From Artocarpus heterophyllus (Eukaryota; Streptophyta; Magnoliopsida; Rosales; Moraceae): a stretch of DNA of 64,000 nucleotides. Below are positions 54,302 through 64,000 of this stretch, piece after piece. The notes under the pieces were generated by a model that made no database searches, was not told the DNA's origin, and saw nothing but the letters and a program-made list of their open reading frames with translations. Numbering within the stretch: the stretch's first letter is position 1; each line of letters starts with the position of its first letter. The stretch lies in the NCBI GenBank assembly GCA_025403435.1, contig CM046350.1, forward strand, positions 31,401,346-31,465,345, read 5' to 3'. Made by a program: the position numbers and the translations under genes.

Positions 54302-56288
54302 TGTTGGAATTAAAATATGAAACGCAGCGGAAGGAACGGATCGTTGACAAACAAAAATTTTCTGAAAACTTTGTTCATCGGGAATAGATATATAATTTTA
54401 ATTATAGAAAGCTTTAGGTAATTTTACAAACCTTTTTGAAGACTATCAGGGTATCCTAACTTTCCTCTTTGACACCACGATCTTCCAAACAAGGCCTCCA
54501 CACCAATGGAAAGACGAGTGGGCGTCAAGCTGCAAGAATGAATTTTCCTCACACTTTTTTGAATCTACTATTTACTCAACACATGAGATAGCAGACCTTT
54601 TTTTTTAGAGAAGAACTCTCAGTTTTTCTCTCTAAGTATTTTAAAAAATTATGTGAATAATAAATCTGAGATAACTGTTATCTCTCTTTTTTTATATCTG
54701 ATCCATTAGTAATTTTTTAATTGATTTTTTTTTTCTTTCTTTCCATTTTTCTTCTTTTCCCGAATCACTACGTGATTTCTTATATATATATATATATATA
54801 TATTAAAAACTAAAACGTGAAAATAAAAGAAAATTTACTTTTTTCTTCTTTTTTTTTTGATTTGACCGAATCACATTTATTCGGTTTACTTATTATATAT
54901 ATATATATATAATAAGTAAGTTTTTCATGTTTCCTTCTTCCCTTATTATATTTTATTATATTTTTATATTATATTAATATATATATATTAATATATTATA
55001 AAATCTAAAAATATATAAAAAGATTTGGTTCAAAACCATATATATATATCTAAATCTAAATTCAAAAATAAATCACATTTATTTAAGAATATATTTTAAA
55101 AATAATCAATTAATTAATTAACTAATGCTCAGTTAAATGTGACAATATTTATCACATTACATTATATGTTACAGAGAACATTTTTCTATGTCACATTAAT
55201 AATTCAAGTGTGAAATAATTAATTCAGAATTCAATAATTCCAAATTAAACATGTATAATTCATTCTATACAAAAATCCAATATAGTGTTACAGAGGTAGT
55301 ATTGGGGACCTATGAACCTATAACCTAAGCTCCAATAAATTTGACAATTAATTAAACTCTTTGATTAATGTGCCAAATTTATTAGTTTCAGTGTCACTCC
55401 ACTAAAAACCTGAAACTGAACTCTTGAGATTATAGTGAAATTACTCAAAGAAAATTAGCGAGTAGTCCATTGATATAACCATTACATATAAGTCAGTCCT
55501 CCATAAATAGTTCATAATAAGAGCTAGGTTCAATTTTCGTTCACCTCTCTTATTACATCTTTATCATTGAGTTTCAATAATTCTCTAATGAACAATTAAT
55601 TCATAATTTTATTATGAACGAGCGCACTACTGTTCAAACCTTGAATTATCACTTAAGAGAACTATTTTTCTAACTTTTATAACGAAGGAATGGATTCCAT
55701 ATCCGTATAATATTATTCCCAGCCAATTATTACTTTATGTTTCCAAGCTGCTAAGTTATAATCTGTGCTTAGACAAATCTTACCATGGAAGTCAAAAAAC
55801 ATAATATCATAAACTGGAGTCTAATAAATATTTCAGGATTAAGACTGTCAAATATATGATCATCATAGTGATAAATTTGAATACTCTATTTGTAACGGAT
55901 GATTATTAGAGATTCATAATTTATCTGGTCTAGTCCTATATAATCTCATTATATAAAGTACCTCCAATCTAATGTCTGTACATTAATAGTCCGGATAATG
56001 ACTATTTCATTTTAGATGAGATTGGACCGTACCTGTAATTTTTAATTAAAGATCCTAAACTTTAATTAATTATTACAGACTATTTAGATTATTATCTATA
56101 AATTTTATCCCTAAGCAAATAACACTTATATGCTAAATTTATAGTCACATAAATAATCATAGAATTTTCTTGATGTTTATAAATGTATTCATAATACATA
56201 TAATCAACCAAAATAATAATAAATGTCACTTTATTTATTTATTAACAATATGTACAATGTCACAGCTTTTAGGGCACCAAACCCAACA
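54302..56288 (-). repeat. Solo copia-type LTR L2, inverted
   Basis: 1,987 bases; on the minus strand TGTTGGGTTTGGTGCCC to ATTTTAATTCCAACA. Perfect target duplication AGATT (54297-54301, 56289-56293). Same family as L1. TA runs at 54781-54804 and 54894-54911. It interrupts gag-pol of element M. Confidence 0.95.
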
Positions 56289-56293
56289 AGATT

Positions 56294-57059
56294 GACATGT
56301 TATTCGAAGAATGTATCACAAAAAAGTTTAGAAAGGTGAAATTATAAGAGAACAACAACTCGCTAAAAATAACTCTCTTTCAAATAATAAACAGGGTCAA
56401 ATAAAAGTTTGCACTACCAATAACACATCCAAAGAGGATCAAATTGAAGGGGAGTTGGCTAAAGAAAAGGAAATTTCAATGATAATATAAAATCTCATGA
56501 AGTCTCAAGTTTTCAAGAACCTATTGATGCTCTTGAATTTGGAGACTAAGCCCACAAGGAAGCGAAACAAGCAATCTTTAAAATATCTCAGCAACATGGC
56601 CCGCAATGTTGCTGGTAAACCATGTCATGGGTCATATTATGAAAAAAGATGAAGACACATTGACTCTCAGAGGGATGCTCAAACTACAACTTTTAGTCAT
56701 AATAGGCCTTTTTACGTTGAAGCTCGAGTCAATTGTATGATGTTCCAATGTGCATTAATCCATAATGGTTCCTTAGTTAACCTTATGCCTTGGCATGTGT
56801 TCAAGGCTGCTAAAATAGTAGAAAATAGATTGATTACCCAAACCATGCCTTTAGTAACCTTCGTTGTAAGTTCTCACACAACAAAGGGGTATGTAAATGT
56901 TGATCTACAAGTTGGACCAATCAGGAGACCAACTAAGTTTCATGTGATCAACATAGACATGTCTTATCATTTGTTATTGGGAAGACCATGGATCCATCAT
57001 AATCAAGTGGTGCCATCCACATTATACCAATGTGATGAGGCGATTTTTCTATATATAAT
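56294..57059 (+). pseudogene. pol: Protease region of gypsy element M
   Basis: After a decayed linker, an open frame at 56737-57078 holds MMFQCALIHNGSLVNLMPWH, then a block with MPLVTFVVSSHTTKGYVNV, and YHLLLGRPWIHHNQVVPSTL. It is the aspartic protease type of Tat/Ogre elements. The catalytic motif reads H-N-G-S in place of D-x-G-S, so the catalytic Asp is gone. The domain then breaks off near 57050, where sequence of repeat J begins. Confidence 0.75.
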
Positions 57060-57194
57060 TGGAATGCTTTTAACTTGATATTTTGATGGTTTTCAAGAGT
57101 TCTTATTACCTTTTATGTGGTTTTCCGGTATTTATTTTAATTTAGGTGAAAATGTGTTTATAAGTATATTGTTAGTGTGTTAATATGTTTTAAT
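57060..57194 (-). repeat. Repeat J, copy 2, part left of LTR H
   Basis: Reverse complement resembles 48040-48200 weakly (AAACACATT and ACACATTTTCAC blocks). It continues at 61250 after LTR H. It ends TTAAT, the target duplication of H. Confidence 0.5.
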
Positions 57195-60100
57195 TGTGAC
57201 GACCTACCTTTTCTGACAGTCACTTCACTTACTTGAACGACATTATTTAAATAGTAATCTTACTTACTTAGTAAGAAAAATACTGAAATAAATTTTTGTT
57301 TTCTTTTAAATATCCTTTAAAATATTCTTAAAAATTGTTACAACTTCTGTCGCAATCTAAGTTGAGGTCTCGCTCAACAATTGCCTTTAAAACCATTTCA
57401 AATCGTTTCTTAAAACTTATTAAGAAACATTTACTGAATCATTGGTTAATACTTAACTTTATAAGAAAATAAAACATTTCGTAAATATATCGTAAAACTT
57501 TAAAAACATTTCTTAAAATTGTGATTTTTTTAATAATTTGAAAACACTATATTAAATAGTGGAAAACCTTTTCTTTGTGTAGTCGAAGCAAACTGTGGTG
57601 GTGTCTATACCTAAATCCTCGCATCTGTCCTCTACAGCACCCCACTCTTCTAACGAGTCTTACTGGTCACTCATAAAACTACCTACAGTATGAAGAAACT
57701 TTTAATAAGCTTTCGCTCAGTAAGTTCAAATATAATCTCGCAAATCATTTAAACATATTTTAAAAACGTTTCTCATGAAAAACTTTCTCTTAAAACATTT
57801 TTCATAAACATTTCTAAAAGCATTTTTCATAAAACATTTAACATGCAGCAATCCTCAGAATACTTTTTATAAAACGTCATTTATAAACCTTTTCTTGCAA
57901 CCATGAAAATGTTTTCATAAACACTTAACATAAAACATTCCTCAGAATGTTTTTCATATGCATTTAATGTAAATATTTTATAATAAGGAATACAAGCAAA
58001 TTCATAATACATGAATCCAATTATGCATAATTAAGAACTTCAATTATGAGCATTTTATGAACATTTTTTTTTACTTTAACTTGCTACCTTGGTTCCTTAA
58101 CTTTCCTTATCTTACTTTAACTTTCCATCCTTTGTTCTTTAACTTTCTTTATCTTACTTTAACTTTCCATTCTTTGTTCCTTAACTTTCCTTATCTTACC
58201 TTAGTGTTCGTACCAACATTATTAATCATGAGATCGTAAACATGATGCTTCTCTTGCGGAAGACTTGAGACCATCGAACACCAATGTCATGCACCTCACA
58301 TCTACGAGGTCAAACTTTTGCTTTACTTGTGTACCTCACATCTAGGAGGTCACAGCTTAAACTTTACTTTTAGAACCTCATAACAAGAAGGCTAGTATGA
58401 CACTTTCTTTTATTGTCTATGCTTTACCTTCTTTTTAACATTAATGAGCATAACAAATGCTAACATATCATACGCAAACACCTTTGCAAATCACATCTTA
58501 TACTCTAAAACCTATTGCATAACAAATGCAACATAAAACGCAAACATATTTTGCAAATCATAACTTGTACTCTAAAACTTATTGCATAATAAATGCAACA
58601 TAAAACTTATAACTTATACTGTAAAATATTATGCATTAATAAAATGCAAAACAGACTTTAAACATAATTATCACAATTACATTGTAAACTTTTACTTGAT
58701 CTTCAAAAACTTTATGCACATTATATGCAATCATGCTTTAAAAATACGTTGCAAATCATGATTTAAACTTTAAAACCTTTTGCATAACAAATGCAAACAT
58801 TCTCTTAAATCAACTTGCATGCCACTTGCAAACACATTTACAAACATATACATAAGTATTTGTAAATCATTTACTTCATACTGTAGGTAAGATTTGAAAC
58901 TTACCTAAACTACGATCTAGCATTCCTTACTCTGTTCCTTTTCTTTTCATTAGTCGGCTTCTGTGTCCTGATCATACAACACCCGACTTATTAGTTAACT
59001 TTTCATATTATCAATCTATTCGACTGATAATAGAACTTAAGCACTAAACTTCATTCCCTTTACATAACTTGTATACCTTCGGTTTACTTTCTTTACTTAA
59101 CCTTATAAACCATCGGTTTACCTTTCTTTCTGCTTAGCTCAACAACCCATCGGGTTATCTCCTTCTTTACTTGGCTTTGTAACATACCGGGTTACCTTTG
59201 TTCTTAAGCGTCCCTTAGTTAAACTTTCCATCTCATTGGTGGTTTTGTTACTTAACATAGTACGAAACATTTTTTGTCTAAGAACGTTTTGCTAGTTTAG
59301 ACAACTCTGTTTTAGCTTTTTTCTCAAAAATGATGATTTTATCCTTAACGGGTTTTTCGTCAACTTCATAACTCTATAAAATCCATTGCTTAACTTTAAC
59401 ATTTCATTACCTACATATTACAAAAAAAAATTGCTACTAAGAAACGTTTCCTGACATCGGGCGTTTCGGGTCCGTTTTAGCCATTTTTCATAAAATGACC
59501 ATTTTGCCCGTAACGTTTTTTTTTATTCCTTGTCTAAACTTTAAATCCTTAAAGACTTGGCAACTATAGTTACCCAATGCCTTCAGCAGTGTAGGAACCC
59601 AGCGTTCCCAGGTGAATACCCAGTTTTCACACAATTTTACGATTTTGGCCCAAAATACAAAAATATTTAAATTTTTGCCCCTGGAACTATAAACAATCAT
59701 TTCGTACCAAAACGTTCAATTTTTTACAGGGAATAAAACTTACAAAAGCACCATGGTCGAATTCAAAACATTTCATAATGTTTTCATTTCTTGGCATTTG
59801 TGTCCAAAATTTCGTAAAATTCATAACTCCTAAATTGAACAGAATTTTGGAAAACTGTCCATGCTGTCCTAACAGTTTTGATGCATTCTACAACTTACAT
59901 GTTTTAACTTTCTTGAAATTCTAACATTTAGGGGGACTTTTTGATTGATTTTTAAATCTTCCAAGAATTCATTTTTCATTGCAATTTAGTCCATTTTGAA
60001 ATTTCACCAAAACCCCTACTTCTTCTTTCCATCATCATCACCATCAACATATAACATAAAATAATCATGCCATAATGTCCATATTACGTGCCATGGCTTA

Positions 60101-61249
60101 AACATTTCATCAAACACTTTGTATACATGAAAAACATAAACTTTTCAAGTATAAAGTTTAGAATTTACCTAAACTTTGTCAATCTTTTTTGATCCTCCAC
60201 TTGTGCAATTAAACTTGTTTAGATTCCTTTGTCATAAACCATGACATAATTCTGTCAAAAACCATCCATAACTTTGAATAAAAATTACTAAAACCCTTAG
60301 AAAAAGTTTAAAAATTTACCTCTAAAGTTGCAAAACTTTACACTAAAACATTAGGGCTTGCCTTAAGCTTGATTTGAAGGCTTGAATTTCACCAAAACTT
60401 GAGGGAGAAAGTGATCATGGAGGGGACGGTTTTTCTTGGGTGAATATGGAGCATTTTCTTCTTCTTCTTTTTTCTTTCCTTTCCTTTCTTTCTTTCTTCC
60501 TTTTCACATTCTTCTCTCTCATCTTTTCTTTTTTCTTGCACGTTGGAGACCAAATGGTCTCTTATACCATGAATATATTCACCTTTTCCTTTTCCTTTTC
60601 CTTTTTCTTTTTCTCTTTTTTTTTTTAAAGGTGGTGAGTCACCATTTGACTCATGGTAATCAAGTGGGTTCCCTTGGGTGGCTTTACATGATTGGGTTAC
60701 ATTTCATGGTGTGGTGGCCCAATCAAAATCTATTGAGTGTCCACCAACTTTTTATGCAGTCCAAGTTTATACTGACAGTATTTTTCTTATACTGCTGGTA
60801 TTCTTTTCCATGCAATTCATGAGGCCTCGTAACCTCCCATACTTATTTCCATCCATCACATTATGAAATTCTAATATTATCTAACTTTATACAGTCTAAA
60901 TTTATACTAACAGTATTTTTCTTATACTGTCGATATATTCTCTATACTACTATAGTATTCCTTATTCATCATATTTTCAAACAGTATTATTCTTATAGTA
61001 CTTCAACTTAAACAGTCCAATTTTTATACTGCTTAACTTTAAATAGTCTAATTCTTACACTGCATTACTTTTATAGTGTAATTTTTATACTACATAATTT
61101 TATCAGTGTACTTTATAACACTGTATTATTCTAATATTGTATAATTTTTCATATTATTATACAGTATTTTTCTTTAAACTGTATTTTTGTCTTAACATAA
61201 TTCTTAAATTACTATATTTTTAATGTATTGAAAATGTTCAGATGTTACA
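57195..61249 (+). repeat. Solo gypsy-type LTR H, 4,055 bases
   Basis: Starts TGTGACGACCTACC and ends GATGTTACA, with TGTGAC..GTTACA inverted ends. Perfect target duplication TTAAT (57190-57194, 61250-61254). No retroviral coding sequence inside; ORFs at 58057-58239 and 60436-60866 arise from pyrimidine-rich repeats. Internal structure: a 42-base tandem repeat, TTCCTTAACTTTCCTTATCT type, at 58093-58200; degenerate ATAACAAATGCAACATAAAA repeats at 58440-58800; and a final 500 bases with many short ATACTG/CAGTAT inverted motifs. This is unusually long for a plant LTR, a size known in Ogre/Tat and some Tekay elements. Confidence 0.9.
58093..58200 (+). repeat. 42-base tandem repeat in LTR H
   Basis: TTCCTTAACTTTCCTTATCT, TTCTTTAACTTTCTTTATCT and TTCCTTAACTTTCCTTATCT start at 58093, 58135 and 58177, each followed by TACTTTAACTTTCCAT or its cut end. 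Confidence 0.85.
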
Positions 61250-62280
61250 TTAATATAGTTTTAGTAATTTCTAAAAACATTTTCAAGTCTTAAAAAGTAT
61301 GTTTGATGTAACAAAATTCTCTTTGTACCTTAAGTAGTATATATATTTTTTATTTTTTGTGTTTTTAATTTTTATTACTTTAATTTAATTATATATACAT
61401 ATATGACATGTATAAAGTAGTACAAGGGGTCAGCATTAGATGGCGCCAACCATTTGTTTATATGTTTATATTTTTGGGTTATAATGTTTACATTTTTGTG
61501 AAATAAATTGTATCTATATCTTTTTAATTTTTATTGTTAATGCTGTTATGCTACCCAATTCTTGCATAAATTCAATTATGCTCTCTTTATATAATTTAAT
61601 TGTACTACATAATTAATATCAATAATACTGAGGTCATGCTCATTTATTAAGTTGAGTTTTTACTACATTATAGACATGGACTAGCATAGTAAATACTTAG
61701 TAATTCTTAATTTATTATCGACAAAGGATGGCATAGTGTATTTTTAAACCAATTAATAAGACGAGATGCTATCGGAATTAATGCAATAATTTATTCTATA
61801 AAAATATAATAATTTTGATCTGTTATTATCTTTTCTACCTTAGAATTATGTTAATTATAATTGTAGTGGCAGCGGTTACAATTTTCATAATTAGTGCACC
61901 TAATCATTAATGAGAGATGATTATTTTACTATTTTTATAGAAAAACTCTTACTGCATTATGGCTTACTTTATTGTTGCTCTTGATTGACAAAAGTGCTTG
62001 CAATTAACGAGAAAGGATATAATAAAACAAATGCTTTAAATAATTATTAATTAGAGTTAAAATTCTATGCCAGTTACGAAACATGTAAGAGATTCGCTAA
62101 GCTAAACCGCTTTAATTTTATACTTTAAATTTTAAATAAAAAAATCTCAAAAAAAATTATTTCTTTTATTTTAAACTTTGTTTTGAAAGTCCGCTTGTCT
62201 TTTTGAACGTTTATTTTTAAAATCTCTTGAGTTACAAATTTTTCACCTCCTTGTGGATACGATAACTTTTCTATACTACA
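61250..62280 (-). repeat. Repeat J, copy 2, part right of LTR H
   Basis: Inverted match to 46230-48040. The order of matches is mirrored as expected. It contains AGATGGCGCCAACC at 61437-61450, whose TGGCGCC would fit the first seven bases of a tRNA-Asp-type primer site, but the rest does not. No ORF. Confidence 0.55.
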
Positions 62281-62860
62281 AACATCCATTGTTTAAAAGA
62301 AACATATTTTGGGCCATTACCACTCAATCTATCGCCCCTTGCAATGAAAAAGCTATCTCCTTATATAGAAAGTAGGGATGAGTCATGGCCTCCAACCGTC
62401 TAGCGCAGTGGAATGATGCACTGGAGGTAACTGTAATAGTGGAACACATGTTGGTCTGTGATAAGCTGAAAGAATCATGCTTTCCCCACGTTTAAGCTTA
62501 TGGTCGAGCATGCTAATAACTGTCAGTACATACTAACAACTGTCAGTTCGTAATGATCAATTCGATTAGACAAATACTTAGGAACCGACTCTAATGTAAT
62601 ACGAATACATTTATTAAGGACAGGTTGGAATTGATCGAGCCATTCAAAGCCTCAATTTGACTTGTATGTCTCACGTTGCTCAGCTGAGTCTTTTCGCTCT
62701 ACTCGACTTGTTTTTATTTGTAATTGTGGGCTGTCATTCTTGGTCTTGTGGACAATTTGGGCCTAACAAAACTATACCCCAACAGTTGTACACAGGAATC
62801 TTCTATTGGATTCCTATAAATAATATATTACTATATTTGGCTGTAATAGGAATCTTGTAT
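62281..62860. other. Unassigned stretch before the last LTR
   Basis: Less AT-rich than its surroundings. Short inverted and direct motifs such as AACTGTCAGTACATACTAAC and AACAACTGTCAGTTCG at 62517-62552 recall gypsy U3 sequence, but no LTR ends could be set. A 75-residue ORF at 62657-62884 runs into the next LTR and has no recognisable domain. Confidence 0.4.
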
Positions 62861-64000
62861 TGTTGGAAAAATAATATGCAATGAAAATTTTAAAAATCTT
62901 TATATCAGAATATTTTTCAAAACACAAGTTTGACACACTACATACATAAATTATCTAGATCTTACTAACCTTGATTGCCGAAAAGCTCCGCAATCCGTGA
63001 AGAGTATAACGTTCCAGAAGAGCTTCAACCAACTAGTCTTCTTTGTATTCTCTATCCACGACCGGAGTATGTGTGGGCACACAATGTATAGCTCTTTGAC
63101 GAGTGACTCTCTTTCCAACCAATTGAGAAAACCCAAAGCTAGTGTTCGTGATCTGTGAACAAGAGCTTTCAGTGAGTTTCACAGTCTCACTAACAGAGTA
63201 CTCACTCTTAATTTCTCAACTGATCTAAATAATAATAGAGACTCACTCCCTTTATATATAGGTCGAACTTGTGGTCAATCATTATCAGATAAGGTCCCAA
63301 AATTTGAGTTTGAATCGGTTTCAAAATCTAATCCACGTAATCAGATTCTGATTCTGATTGCCACAGTCGACCGTGCTGTCACAGATTCCAGTTTGAATTT
63401 AATTTGAACTCCAGGGTTGATCCGATAGATACTATCTCAACCTATCAGATAATTCCTATCTTATTAGTTCTGGGTATCTTTCGATAGAATCTCAATCTTA
63501 ATTCAAATAACCCAATAGAGAAGTTATCTGATTAAAATAATCATATCCCGATAAACCCATACAAATAAGATATTATCCATAATAATTCAACATATTTATC
63601 TCAAATTAATTCACTAAATTAATTCAACCGATAAACTAGCATGTTTTTCTTAAATTAATTACAGAATTAACTCAACCGATAAATTAACATGAATTATTAA
63701 ATCCAATTAACTCAAATTTTAGCCAATCTAATAATTTGATATAAGTCACTAATTTATTGGAAAAGCACGTCGTATCGTTACAAGATTTTTGTGACCTAGC
63801 AAAGGAGACTTGATGGACCTATATAGGTCAAGCTTCCGATAATTATGAAACCCAATATCCCATGTATACATTTCAAAATTATCAACTCTAACGCTACTCC
63901 AGTAAAAGCTTAGAGCTGCGCTCTCAGACTATATAGAATTATAAAGCCCATATAGCTAAGTCTCCATGACATATCATAATGTATCGTATTCCCATAGGAT
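62861..64000 (-). repeat. LTR of the A/B copia family, inverted, cut by the window edge
   Basis: On the minus strand this is the end of the LTR: the plus-strand start TGTTGGAAAAATAATATGC corresponds to the CCAACA end in A. It stays co-linear through GTTGGTTGAAGCTC-type and TATATAGGTCAAGC blocks to the window end. Left flank TGTAT (62856-62860) would be half of its duplication. The TCGGCAGGCCGA-type units are not found at the expected place near 63360-63420, where TCGACCGTGCTGTCA is the nearest match, so it may be a different subfamily. Whether it is solo or part of an element cannot be told. Confidence 0.85.

Larger units (their letters stand above)
52979..57059 (+). mobile_element. Decayed Tat/Ogre-type gypsy element M, 3' part missing
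   Basis: Primer site, gag remains, solo LTR L2 insertion, protease, then a junction with repeat J near 57060. RT, integrase and 3' LTR are not present. Coding parts before and after L2 join in order. An 18-base tandem duplication, AGTTTTGCGTTATTCACC, lies at 54239-54274. Confidence 0.75.

Noticed and set aside
60436..60866. Overlapping ORFs of 62 to 128 residues rich in Phe, Ser and Leu
   Set aside because: They come from the pyrimidine-rich part of LTR H, have no domain and are not preserved in LTR K.
61437..61450. TGGCGCCAACC as a tRNA-Asp primer site
   Set aside because: Only seven bases agree with the known TGGCGCCGTTGCC form, and no LTR end or coding sequence fits it.
62398..62420. TAGCGCAGTGG, resembling a tRNA A box
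   Set aside because: No B box within 30-60 bases and no cloverleaf can be drawn.

Overview
This window is plant nuclear DNA, most likely from a eudicot. It is AT-rich and contains no intact host gene that I can recognise. Nearly everything identifiable is LTR retrotransposon, in whole, nested, decayed or solo-LTR form. The tRNA-Met-type primer sites (TGGTATCAGAGCC), the five-base target duplications and the plant-specific Ty1/copia and Ty3/gypsy lineages support this. I cannot name the species. Frequent nesting, many solo LTRs, and a gypsy family whose polyprotein ORF runs into its LTR (as reported for centromeric CRM chromoviruses) fit pericentromeric heterochromatin, but that is inference.

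Layout, left to right. Bases 1-1783 are the 3' part of a long gypsy-type LTR (K), followed by about 1.5 kb of unassigned DNA. From 3293 to 24112 lies element C, a minus-strand SIRE-type copia element: 3' LTR 3293-4546, an envelope-like third ORF, RNase H and RT tail, and an integrase piece at 23562-24112. C was interrupted twice. Copia element A (5470-15146, duplication AGCAG) sits inside the envelope-like ORF. A rearranged gypsy element P (17673-23561) sits inside the RT region, where part of RT is missing. From 24113 to 44049 lies a second stack built on plus-strand copia D. D's RNase H was split by copia E (LTRs 24241-24422 and 41583-41758). E carries a solo LTR of the A/B family (24506-26445, duplication TATTG). 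E's RT was split by a gypsy G LTR, that by minus-strand gypsy F, and F's LTR by copia B (29545-39182, duplication GAAGT/GAAAT). This is five levels deep. D's own 3' LTR carries a solo G LTR (42718-43628, duplication ATATT).

From 44050 to 64000 there are no long coding regions. It holds two inverted copies of an unidentified non-coding repeat (J), two inverted solo copia LTRs (L1 48572-50786, duplication GTTTT; L2 54302-56288, duplication AGATT), a decayed Tat/Ogre-type gypsy element (M) with a recognisable primer site, gag and protease, a 4,055-base solo LTR (H, 57195-61249, duplication TTAAT), and at the right edge another A/B-type LTR that runs out of the window.

Within each element the usual cycle is visible: U3 promoter with TATA box, tRNA primer site, gag with zinc knuckle, protease, integrase, RT, RNase H and polypurine tract. 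No element has an unbroken polyprotein. Most in-frame stops in A and B are C-to-T or G-to-A changes, as expected for old, methylated, silenced copies. The most unusual structures are a 20-23-base array of an imperfect palindrome (TCGGC-NN-GCCGA type) present both in the U3 and in the leader of the A/B family, and the replacement of gag in element P by a threefold 229-base TRIM-like array joined exactly at the primer binding site.
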